Positions 8,619 through 15,513 of a DNA stretch of 18,869 nucleotides are shown one piece after another (within the stretch, counting starts at the first letter, position 1; the number at the start of each line of letters is the position of its first letter). The stretch is from Bifidobacterium breve (GTDB taxonomy: Bacteria; Actinomycetota; Actinomycetes; S36-B12). Where the stretch lies: contig CAMCYV010000015.1 of assembly GCA_945885645.1 (NCBI GenBank), positions 1 through 18,869 of the forward strand, read 5' to 3'. The notes below the pieces were generated by a model, which did no database searches, was not told the DNA's origin, and worked only from the letters and a program-made list of their open reading frames with translations. The translations under genes were made by a program, and so were the position numbers.

Positions 8619-9208
8619 AAAGACCAACCGAGGAATCACAACAAATTGCCCCATTGATTGTCGTCTCAGGGCCCTCCGGAGTTGGCAAAAGCACCGTGGT
8701 TGCCCGCGCGCTTGAGTTGAACCCAAAGCTGTGGCTTTCCGTCTCAGCCACTACTCGTGCACCTCGATTGGGGGAAGTTGATGGCGTTTCGTACTCATTT
8801 GTCTCCGATGCCCAATTTTCTGAGTTGGTTGAATCTGGCCACATGCTTGAGTGGGCACAATACGCTGGGAATCGTTACGGAACGCCCAGTGAACCGGTTC
8901 AGGCCAGACGGGAGGCTGGTGTGCCAGTTATTTTGGAAATTGAAGTTCAGGGTGCCCGCCAGGTTCGCGCGCAGGCACCCGATGCAACTTTGGTGTTCAT
9001 CGCCCCCCCAAGTGTTGCCGAATTGGATGCCCGATTGCGTAAAAGGGGGACTGAAGACGAGGCGGCCCTTGCTGACCGGTTAGAGATCGCCCACGAAGAA
9101 ATGGCGGCAATGTCAGAGTTCGACCACGTTCTGGTCAATGCCGATGTCAGCTCCACCGCAACCGCCTTGCTAGAGTTCTGTTCTGACCCCCGAAATGAGG
9201 ATTCATGA
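8615..9208 (+). CDS. gmk: Guanylate kinase
   Basis: Phosphorylates GMP to GDP with ATP; needed for GTP, dGTP and recycling of cyclic GMP-type signals. The 197 residues match the family. The P-loop GPSGVGKS is at 19-26, followed by the GMP-binding segment SVSATTRAPRLGEVDG and the lid/base region with GNRYGTPSEPV, ILEIEVQGARQV and IAPPSVAEL. The start is a GTG overlapping the pyrF stop by four bases, and the end overlaps the rpoZ ATG by four bases. The gmk-rpoZ-coaBC order is widely conserved in bacteria. It is joined to the pyrimidine genes here, so purine and pyrimidine nucleotide steps probably share one transcript. Confidence 0.98.
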   Translation: MKRPTEESQQIAPLIVVSGPSGVGKSTVVARALELNPKLWLSVSATTRAPRLGEVDGVSYSFVSDAQFSELVESGHMLEWAQYAGNRYGTPSEPVQARREAGVPVILEIEVQGARQVRAQAPDATLVFIAPPSVAELDARLRKRGTEDEAALADRLEIAHEEMAAMSEFDHVLVNADVSSTATALLEFCSDPRNEDS

Positions 9209-9528
9209 ACGCACGCCCTGAAGGCATCACCCATCCTTCTATTGACGACCTTCTGACCAAGACTGACTCGAAGTTTTCCCTGGTCAGTTACGCCGCAAAG
9301 CGAGCTCGTCAGATCAACGCTTACTACGCCCAATTGGGTGAAGGACTCCTCGAATACATCGGTCCACTGGTTGAGACCCAGGCTCAAGAGAAGCCACTTT
9401 CGATCTCCCTGCGTGAGATTGATGCGGGTCTGTTGACCTCTGCGCGGACATTCCCTGAATCACAGATTGCATCCGGTGGAACCGATAACGGTCTTACGGC
9501 CGCAAGCGTCGAGGTTGAGAAGGACTAA
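9205..9528 (+). CDS. rpoZ: RNA polymerase omega subunit
   Basis: Small RNA polymerase subunit that helps fold and dock the beta-prime chain. The 107 residues include the omega core KFSLVSYAAKRARQINAYY and the strongly actinobacterial continuation LGEGLLEYIGPLVETQ and KPLSISLREIDAGLL. The last 30 or so residues are variable and acidic/serine-rich. The ATG overlaps the gmk stop (ATGA) and has GAGGA close upstream. The gene's last codons include the Shine-Dalgarno site of coaBC, so the two are closely packed. This protein is one of the clearer pointers to Actinomycetota in the window. Confidence 0.97.
   Translation: MNARPEGITHPSIDDLLTKTDSKFSLVSYAAKRARQINAYYAQLGEGLLEYIGPLVETQAQEKPLSISLREIDAGLLTSARTFPESQIASGGTDNGLTAASVEVEKD
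9518..9524 (+). promoter_or_regulatory. Ribosome binding site for the coaBC TTG start
   Basis: AGAAGGA sits inside the last codons of rpoZ, five bases before the TTG at 9530. Together with the protein alignment it argues for TTG rather than an upstream start inside rpoZ. Confidence 0.75.
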
Positions 9529-9529
9529 C

Positions 9530-10762
9530 TTGCCTCGGGTAATCCTGGGCGTGTGCGGTGGAATAGCCGCATACAAATCCGTTGAACTTTTGCGCTTGCT
9601 CTCTCAAGCAGGATATGAAGTAAATGTTGTACCGACTCACAATGCTCTTCGCTTTGTTGGTATCCCCACATTTGAGGCGCTTTCGGGAAATCCCGTTAAC
9701 ACTAGTCTGTGGGATGGCGGCGGGAATGTGACGCATGTTGATCAAGGATTGTCTGCGGACCTTGTTGTCATTGCACCGGCAACCGCGGACTTTATGGCAC
9801 GGTCATCGCGTGGAATTGCGAGTGATCTGTTGTCCAATATCCTTCTCACCGCAACCGCACCTGTGGTTTTAGCTCCTGCCATGCACACACAGATGTGGGA
9901 GCACCCGGCGACCAGAGCCAATGTAGCTCTTTTGCGCAAACGCGGTTACATAATTCTGGACCCAGATACCGGCCCGTTAACCGGATCCGACGTTGGAAGC
10001 GGTCGACTTCCCGCTCCGAAACAGATTTTCGATGCCATCGAAGCTCAACTCAATGCCAACACCGGAGCCCTCGTGGGTCGGCACATTGTGATTAGCGCCG
10101 GAGGTACCCAAGAAGATTGGGATCCGGTTCGCTTCATTGGAAATCGAAGTAGCGGTAAGCAGGGCGTTGCTTTGGCTCGAGCGGCACTAGCCGCTGGCGC
10201 TCGAGTAACTCTTGTCGCAGGGCACATGGACATTGACCCACCTGCGGGTGCTGAAGTGATTCGGGCACTTAGCGGTGAGCAGATGCACAAAGTTCTCGTC
10301 AGCCTCATGGGTGAGCAGCCCGACTGCGTAGTAATGGCTGCAGCCGTTGCCGATTTTCGGCCGGTTGCACAATCTGCGATAAAGATTAAAAAAGCTGAGG
10401 GCGTCCAGAGCATTGGCCTTGAGCAAACCACCGACATTTTGGCCGACATTTGTGCTCAACGAGGAGTGGAAGTCGCTCCACTCATTATTGGATTTGCAGC
10501 GGAAACCACGGCTAATCCTGACGAGTTGACCAAACTTGCACGAGGGAAACTTGCGGCCAAAGGCGCTAACGCAATAATTGTGAATAACGTCAGCGACGGC
10601 CAGATATTTGGCTCAGACAATACTGAAGTCTTATTGGTTGAGAGCCACAACGTGACCGGACCAATCCGAGGGTCAAAACTAAATGTCGCCCACGCCGTGA
10701 TTCATCGTCTAGCTGAACTACTTGGGCCGTTAGACTCTGGTGTTCCCGCGAGCAAAGATTAA
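9530..10762 (+). CDS. coaBC: Bifunctional phosphopantothenoylcysteine decarboxylase / phosphopantothenate-cysteine ligase
   Basis: Two successive steps of coenzyme A synthesis: the C-terminal CoaB half joins cysteine to 4'-phosphopantothenate using CTP, and the N-terminal flavoprotein CoaC half decarboxylates the product to 4'-phosphopantetheine. From the TTG at 9530 it has 410 residues, normal for the fusion. CoaC (about 1-175) shows GVCGGIAAYKSVELLR, the catalytic His69 in NVTHVDQG, APATADFMAR, the substrate clamp APAMHTQMW near 115-123 and the flap GSDVGSGRLP. CoaB (about 184-405) starts ISAGGTQEDWDPVRFIGNRS and keeps SSGKQG and the lysine motif IKIKK. The longer in-frame option from 9467 would overlap rpoZ by 60 bases and adds residues not seen in the family. 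The start is 1 base after the rpoZ stop. Confidence 0.96.
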   Translation: MPRVILGVCGGIAAYKSVELLRLLSQAGYEVNVVPTHNALRFVGIPTFEALSGNPVNTSLWDGGGNVTHVDQGLSADLVVIAPATADFMARSSRGIASDLLSNILLTATAPVVLAPAMHTQMWEHPATRANVALLRKRGYIILDPDTGPLTGSDVGSGRLPAPKQIFDAIEAQLNANTGALVGRHIVISAGGTQEDWDPVRFIGNRSSGKQGVALARAALAAGARVTLVAGHMDIDPPAGAEVIRALSGEQMHKVLVSLMGEQPDCVVMAAAVADFRPVAQSAIKIKKAEGVQSIGLEQTTDILADICAQRGVEVAPLIIGFAAETTANPDELTKLARGKLAAKGANAIIVNNVSDGQIFGSDNTEVLLVESHNVTGPIRGSKLNVAHAVIHRLAELLGPLDSGVPASKD

Positions 10763-10787
10763 TACGTTTCACATACTCACATACATT
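10759..10787 (+). promoter_or_regulatory. Possible metK promoter
   Basis: The 51-base coaBC-metK gap is the longest in the window. It holds TTAATA (10759-10764, overlapping the coaBC stop) and TACATT (10782-10787) at 17-base spacing, each four of six matches to the sigma-70-type consensus. Transcription would start near 10794, just before the Shine-Dalgarno site. This is a weak sequence call only; no SAM riboswitch fits in this space. Confidence 0.35.
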
Positions 10788-10799
10788 TCTTAAAAGCGA

Positions 10800-10809
10800 A
10801 GAAGGGGAG
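10800..10809 (+). promoter_or_regulatory. Strong ribosome binding site for metK
   Basis: AGAAGGGGAG lies four bases before the GTG at 10814. It is among the best Shine-Dalgarno sites in the window, consistent with high MetK demand and with independent translation of this gene. Confidence 0.7.
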
Positions 10810-10813
10810 TCAC

Positions 10814-12016
10814 GTGGCTCATCGTCTATTCACCTCTGAGTCGGTCACCGAAGGTCATCCTGACAAGATGGCTGATCAAATCAGCGATGCCATCCTCGAT
10901 GATTTACTGCGACAGGATCCAGCTAGCCGCGTCGCCGTGGAGACAATGTTGACAACGGGCCAAGTCCACGTTGCGGGTGAAGTGACGACCGAAGGCTTCG
11001 CCGACGTCATGGGGCTAGTACGTGACACTGTTCTGGAAATCGGGTACGACAGCTCTGATAAAGGTTTCGACGGCGGTTCATGCGGGATATCGGTGTCTAT
11101 TGGTCAGCAGTCACCAGATATTTCCCAAGGTGTAAACGACGCAATTGAAGAGCGCGAGGGTGGAAGCGTTGATCCATTGGACCGACAGGGAGCCGGTGAT
11201 CAAGGGCTTATGTTCGGGTACGCGTGCACCGACACCCCCGAGCTCATGCCACTGCCGATCTCACTGGCGCACAAACTGGCCCAACAGCTTTCGGCTGTTC
11301 GAAAGTCTGGAGAGATGGCCTATTTGCGTCCCGATGGAAAGACGCAGGTCACCATTGCCTACGACGAAAATGACCAACCACTGCACATCGAGACAATCGT
11401 GGTGAGTAGTCAACACGCACAAGGCATTGACCTCGACGGCCAGTTGTCGCCGGAGATGAAAAAATATGTTGTTGATCCAATTTTGGAAACGATCGATTTG
11501 GGCTCATCAAATGTGCGCCTGCTTGTGAATCCAACGGGCAATTTTGTTGTTGGCGGGCCCATGGGTGATGCCGGATTAACCGGCCGGAAAATCATTGTTG
11601 ATACCTACGGTGGCATGGCGAGACATGGCGGCGGTGCTTTCTCCGGAAAGGATCCATCAAAGGTCGACCGGTCAGCCGCTTACGCAATGCGTTGGGTAGC
11701 CAAGAACGTGGTTTCCGCAGGCTTGGCCACCCGCTGTGAAGTTCAGGTAGCTTATGCGATTGGCAAAGCGCACCCGGTCGGAGTTTTTGTTGAGACTTTT
11801 GGCACGGGAATTGTGCCCGACGAACAGATTCAGCAGGCAGTTCTGAGTGTCTTTGATCTGCGTCCCGCCGCGATCATCCGCGACCTAGAACTCTTGCGCC
11901 CGATCTATCGGCCGACTGCTGCATACGGCCACTTTGGTCGTACCGCCGAAGGCGGACTCTTTACTTGGGAGCGAGTGGACCGCGCCGAAGCACTCGCGGC
12001 CGCGATTTCGAACTAG
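10814..12016 (+). CDS. metK: S-adenosylmethionine synthase
   Basis: Makes S-adenosylmethionine from methionine and ATP, releasing phosphate and pyrophosphate; a cytoplasmic tetramer needing Mg2+ and K+. The 400 residues match actinobacterial MetK. Signatures in order are GHPDKMADQISDAILD at 14-29, the methionine-site GEVTTE, GAGDQGLMFGYA, the GGPMGDAGLTGRKIIVDTYGG segment, the phosphate-binding HGGGAFSGKDPSKVDRSAAY stretch, and YAIGKAHPVGV near the end. The GTG start directly precedes the family's usual N-terminus (RLFTSESVTEGHP). It follows coaBC as in Mycobacterium. It is separated from its neighbours by 51 and 35 bases, so it may form its own transcription unit or share one with priA. The methyl donor it makes is used by RsmB downstream. 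Confidence 0.98.
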   Translation: MAHRLFTSESVTEGHPDKMADQISDAILDDLLRQDPASRVAVETMLTTGQVHVAGEVTTEGFADVMGLVRDTVLEIGYDSSDKGFDGGSCGISVSIGQQSPDISQGVNDAIEEREGGSVDPLDRQGAGDQGLMFGYACTDTPELMPLPISLAHKLAQQLSAVRKSGEMAYLRPDGKTQVTIAYDENDQPLHIETIVVSSQHAQGIDLDGQLSPEMKKYVVDPILETIDLGSSNVRLLVNPTGNFVVGGPMGDAGLTGRKIIVDTYGGMARHGGGAFSGKDPSKVDRSAAYAMRWVAKNVVSAGLATRCEVQVAYAIGKAHPVGVFVETFGTGIVPDEQIQQAVLSVFDLRPAAIIRDLELLRPIYRPTAAYGHFGRTAEGGLFTWERVDRAEALAAAISN

Positions 12017-12051
12017 TTGTGTACTTCCTTCACGTGATGAAATAGGCGCAC

Positions 12052-14013
12052 ATGGATCAAGGGGATCAGCTGTATCTATTGGCTGATTCTGCCGTTGCGC
12101 GCAAAAAGGTCAAACCTGCGGCAAAAAAAGTTGTTGAAATTGCCGAGGAAAATCCCATTGCGCGCGTGCGTGTCAATGTCCCGGTTTCACACCTTGACCG
12201 GGATTTTGACTACCTCGTTCCGGCAGCTATCGACACCCAGTGTCGAGTTGGTGATCGGGTCAGGGTGCGATTCTCTGGGAAATTAGCCGACGCAATAGTT
12301 GTCGATCGGATAGCTGAATCTGAATTTACCAAGGTGGCTCCTATCGAGCGAGCAATAGGACCTGCCCTCACACCGGAAACGCTTGACTTGGTGCGCGCCG
12401 TTTGTGACAGGTACGTCGGCATGTTCTGGGACGTTGTCAGGGCTGCGGTTCCCAACAAGTCCACGGCGGGTGAGTACCGGAGAACCACCATTGAGAAGCA
12501 AGTGCCGAAGCTACTTCTCAACGCCTGGGCGTCCTATTCACACGGAAGTGCCTTGTTGGAACAGCTAAAGAGAGGTGAATGCGTCCGTGCCGTCTGGGCC
12601 AGCGCTCCTGCATCGCTGTGGTGGGAAGAAATGGCCCAATTAGTCCATTCAATACAGGAATCCGATCCAGAGGCTGGAGTCATTCTTCTCGTACCCGATG
12701 CATCATCAATTGAACGCCTGGTTGCGGTCATTCCTCAATCGGTAATCATTTCCACGCACCTGGGTCAAGGCGAGAGGTACCGGAATTTCCTTGAGGTGTA
12801 TTCGGGGCGCGGAAGAATTGTGGTGGGGACCCGATCGGCTGTATTCGCTCCCGTAGAAAACCTCAAGGCAATCATCATGTGGGATGACTTCAATGATGCC
12901 TACGGCGATGCGCATGCCCCCTATTGGGATGCTCGGGAAGTCGCTGCTTTGCGCAGCCACCGATCCAACTGCTCGCTGATTGTTGGGGGATTCTCTCGAT
13001 CGGCCACCACGCAATCATGGTGTGCATCGGGGTGGTGCCAGAGCATTACGGCAGACAAGCCGGCAGTTGACGCTGTACGCGCTCAAGTGCGAACACTCAC
13101 CGACACAGCAATTGAGCGCGACCCACATCAATCCCGAATACCTCAATTGGCCTGGCAGGCAATCAAGGAATCACTCCCATCGGGACCGATTTTGGTTTCG
13201 GTAGGTCGACGGGGGTACATCCCGGCATTTCTCTGCACCCAGTGCGGTGAGCGTGCGATGTGCATCTGCGGCGGAGCGATCCAGCAGGGGAATAAGAATC
13301 TCCCGGGAGAGCAACTGACCTGTTGTCGTTGTGGTGCAGGCGGCTGGCGTTGTGCCTGTGGTGGAACCCAGATCAAGGCCCTTGCGATTGGAGCCGAGCG
13401 AACAGCAGAAGAACTTGGACGTGCATTTGCCGGAACCCCGGTTGTGTGGTCGCAGCAGGAGCATGTTGTGACAAACGTCGATTCCCAATCAAGAATTGTA
13501 GTCGCAACACAAGGTGCAGAACCACATGCGGAAAATGGATTTGCCGCTGTTGTTGTTTTAGATATGTTTGCACAATCGATTTCATTGACTACGAGTGAGT
13601 CACTCGTGCGGCGAGCATTCTCGGCCGCGGTTAGGGGGAGAGTGGGTGCACCGATCGTATTAACCGGAGATCCGGGACAGAGGGAATCTCAAGCCGTTGC
13701 ACGCTGGGACAGTCCATGGTTCGCCGGGCGCGAATGCCTGGATCGCTCTCAAGCCCAGCTGCCACCCTCGAGCCGTGTCGCTGTGCTTACTGGTGAGCGC
13801 GCCGCCGTCCTAGCGGTCGCCACACAGGTCCAAGAGAGCGTTACAGCTCGGCTCATGGGGCCTATTGATGGAGAAACCTCAACTGTTTTCCTCATCGTTC
13901 GCCGGGCAGATGGCAATGAACTTTCGCACACATTAGGTCTAATCATGCGCACTCGCTCGGTGGATCCTAAGAATTCATTTGTGCGAATTAACATGGATCC
14001 GCGCGATTTCTGA
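12052..14013 (+). CDS. priA: Primosomal protein N' (PriA), helicase-defective actinobacterial form
   Basis: PriA recognises stalled forks and reloads the replisome. The 653-residue length and the N-terminal DNA-binding domain (ARVRVNVPVSHLDRDFDYLVP, about 37-57, to DRYVGMFWDVVRAAVP near 135) fit the family. The ATPase core is degenerate: the Walker A place (about 181-195) reads AVWASAPASLWWEE with no GKT/GKS, and the Walker B DEEH place reads MWDDFNDAYGD (Asp278-Asp279). GTRSAVFAPVENL is kept nearby. The zinc-binding cysteines survive: Cys395/398, Cys404/406, Cys424-425/427 and Cys434/436. This pattern is known from mycobacterial PriA, so the protein probably acts as a structural or DNA-binding factor rather than a helicase. 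It starts at an ATG 35 bases after metK with only a weak AGG-type Shine-Dalgarno. The first ~35 residues are lysine-rich and poorly conserved. Confidence 0.93.
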   Translation: MDQGDQLYLLADSAVARKKVKPAAKKVVEIAEENPIARVRVNVPVSHLDRDFDYLVPAAIDTQCRVGDRVRVRFSGKLADAIVVDRIAESEFTKVAPIERAIGPALTPETLDLVRAVCDRYVGMFWDVVRAAVPNKSTAGEYRRTTIEKQVPKLLLNAWASYSHGSALLEQLKRGECVRAVWASAPASLWWEEMAQLVHSIQESDPEAGVILLVPDASSIERLVAVIPQSVIISTHLGQGERYRNFLEVYSGRGRIVVGTRSAVFAPVENLKAIIMWDDFNDAYGDAHAPYWDAREVAALRSHRSNCSLIVGGFSRSATTQSWCASGWCQSITADKPAVDAVRAQVRTLTDTAIERDPHQSRIPQLAWQAIKESLPSGPILVSVGRRGYIPAFLCTQCGERAMCICGGAIQQGNKNLPGEQLTCCRCGAGGWRCACGGTQIKALAIGAERTAEELGRAFAGTPVVWSQQEHVVTNVDSQSRIVVATQGAEPHAENGFAAVVVLDMFAQSISLTTSESLVRRAFSAAVRGRVGAPIVLTGDPGQRESQAVARWDSPWFAGRECLDRSQAQLPPSSRVAVLTGERAAVLAVATQVQESVTARLMGPIDGETSTVFLIVRRADGNELSHTLGLIMRTRSVDPKNSFVRINMDPRDF

Positions 14014-14030
14014 CCATCTGCACCATGTCC

Positions 14031-14036
14031 TAGACT
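14031..14036 (+). promoter_or_regulatory. Possible -10 element for a leaderless def transcript
   Basis: TAGACT (TAnnnT) lies exactly six bases before the def ATG, in a 29-base gap that has no Shine-Dalgarno sequence. This spacing is the hallmark of leaderless actinobacterial transcripts. The -35 region (TTCTGA, 14008-14013) is poor. The same arrangement occurs before rpe. Confidence 0.5.
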
Positions 14037-14042
14037 TAGTCC

Positions 14043-14585
14043 ATGGCAATTCAACCCATCAGAATCTTTGGCGACCCAGTATTGCGTACCCCTGCAGCTG
14101 AGGTTGTGGACTTTGATAAGGAATTGCACAAATTGGTTGCCGACCTCACTGACACCATGGAGGACGCGCCGGGGCTGGGACTTGCCGCACCCCAGTTAGG
14201 GGTATCCCTCCGAGTGTTTACTTATTGGGTGGACGACGAACTTGGCCATTTGGTGAACCCAACCCTCAAACTCTCAGAGGAAACAGAATTGGGTGAGGAA
14301 GGTTGTCTGTCGCTCCCAGGGCTGTCATTTGATACACCTCGTTCTCGAAGTGTCGTTGCAAACGGGTTCAATATGTATGGTGAACCGGTCGAGCTGGTGG
14401 GCTCTGATCTCATGGCCAGGTGTGTCCAGCACGAAACGGATCACCTTGATGGAATTATTTTCATTGACAGGCTTGGACCGGAAGAACGCAAAGAGGCAAT
14501 GAAAGAAATCCGAGCCAGTGAGTGGTTCGGTGACGATCTGGTCGTTCGAACGAGCCCGCACGCAATTTCGCAAAAGTGGATGTAA
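14043..14585 (+). CDS. def: Peptide deformylase
   Basis: Removes the formyl group from the N-terminal methionine of nascent proteins at the ribosome; normally an Fe2+ enzyme. The 180 residues carry all three family motifs: GLGLAAPQ at 44-51, EGCLSLPG at 86-93 (metal ligand Cys88) and QHETDHLDG at 129-137 (metal ligands His130 and His134, catalytic Glu131). The ATG at 14043 gives the usual short N-terminus (AIQPIRIFGDPVLRTPA). It directly precedes fmt, the enzyme that adds the formyl group, with a 1-base gap, so the two are probably co-expressed. The priA-def-fmt-rsmB order is that of Bacillus and many other bacteria; in M. tuberculosis def lies elsewhere. Confidence 0.97.
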   Translation: MAIQPIRIFGDPVLRTPAAEVVDFDKELHKLVADLTDTMEDAPGLGLAAPQLGVSLRVFTYWVDDELGHLVNPTLKLSEETELGEEGCLSLPGLSFDTPRSRSVVANGFNMYGEPVELVGSDLMARCVQHETDHLDGIIFIDRLGPEERKEAMKEIRASEWFGDDLVVRTSPHAISQKWM

Positions 14586-14586
14586 A

Positions 14587-15513
14587 TTGAAATTTGTTTT
14601 CGCTGGAACTCCGGAAGCCGCACTTCCATCTTTGAACAACCTAATTTCATCCCAGCATGAAGTCATGGCCGTGATTACTCAGCCGCCCGCAAAATCAGGG
14701 CGAGGGCGAGATATGCGGCGCAGTCCAGTGCACGAATTGGCTTTGAGTCAAGGTATTGACGTACTGCATCCTGAATCAGTTCGCGATCTTGAATCAGTTT
14801 TGCGGACACTTAAACCCGATGTGATTCCCGTAGTTGCCTACGGTCAGTTGATCCCTGAAACCATGTTAACCATTCCTGAACACGGATGGATCAATTTGCA
14901 TTTCTCACTGTTGCCACAATGGCGTGGAGCAGCCCCCGTCCAACACAGTATTTGGCATGGTGATTCGATCACGGGTGCGACAACATTTCGCATCGACAAA
15001 GGTATGGATACTGGACCTATTCTTGGCCAGGTCACCCACACTATTGACCCCCGATACACGAGCGGTTCGCTACTGGGCATTTTGGCTGATTCGGGATCCC
15101 TCCTGTTGAGACAAACACTCGATGCACTCGAAGCAGGGTCGATCAGGGGGATTCCCCAACAGCATGATCTAGCAACTTTTGCACCGAAAATCAGTAAAGC
15201 CGATTCACGAATTGATTGGTGTTCGCCGGCAATTGAAATTGACCGTCGAATCCGAGCTATGACACCAACACCCGGGGCATGGACCATGATTGACACCGGC
15301 GAAGACGGAACACCAATTTCAATTGCTCCCACTCTCATTGATCGTGATGTTGTTCTGGAGCCCGGTGTCATTTCAGTTGTCGACAAGAGTGTTTTTGTTG
15401 GCAGTGCGACATATGCACTTGAACTTACTCAAGTGAAACCCGCTGGAAAGAAATTCATGGATGCAACTGACTGGTTGCGCGGATTGCGAACAGAAGTGGT
15501 GAGACTTTTCTAA
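14587..15513 (+). CDS. fmt: Methionyl-tRNA formyltransferase
   Basis: Formylates initiator Met-tRNA with 10-formyl-tetrahydrofolate. Starting at the TTG at 14587 gives 308 residues beginning KFVFAGTPEAALPSL, exactly where the family begins; the longer in-frame ATG at 14518 lies inside def and is rejected. The catalytic triad is Asn103, His105 (INLHFSLLP) and Asp141 (GMDTGPIL), the same spacing as in the E. coli enzyme, with the SLLPQWRGAAPVQ loop intact. The C-terminal tRNA-binding domain (about 205-308) ends in a basic, conserved-looking KPAGKKFMDATDWLRG. There is one base between the def stop and the TTG, and no strong Shine-Dalgarno, so coupling to def is likely. The TAATG junction overlaps rsmB by one base. 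Confidence 0.97.
   Translation: MKFVFAGTPEAALPSLNNLISSQHEVMAVITQPPAKSGRGRDMRRSPVHELALSQGIDVLHPESVRDLESVLRTLKPDVIPVVAYGQLIPETMLTIPEHGWINLHFSLLPQWRGAAPVQHSIWHGDSITGATTFRIDKGMDTGPILGQVTHTIDPRYTSGSLLGILADSGSLLLRQTLDALEAGSIRGIPQQHDLATFAPKISKADSRIDWCSPAIEIDRRIRAMTPTPGAWTMIDTGEDGTPISIAPTLIDRDVVLEPGVISVVDKSVFVGSATYALELTQVKPAGKKFMDATDWLRGLRTEVVRLF

Noticed and set aside
10763..10813. SAM riboswitch before metK
   Set aside because: Only 51 bases are available and most are taken by a possible promoter and the ribosome site; no paired stems were seen.
12017..12051. Promoter in the 35-base metK-priA gap
   Set aside because: TGAAAT (12038-12043) resembles a -10 box, but no -35 lies at proper spacing (TTGTGT is 15 bases away), so the evidence is too weak to list.
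14014..14042. Intrinsic terminator after priA
   Set aside because: No hairpin followed by a T run is visible here or in any other gap of the window.
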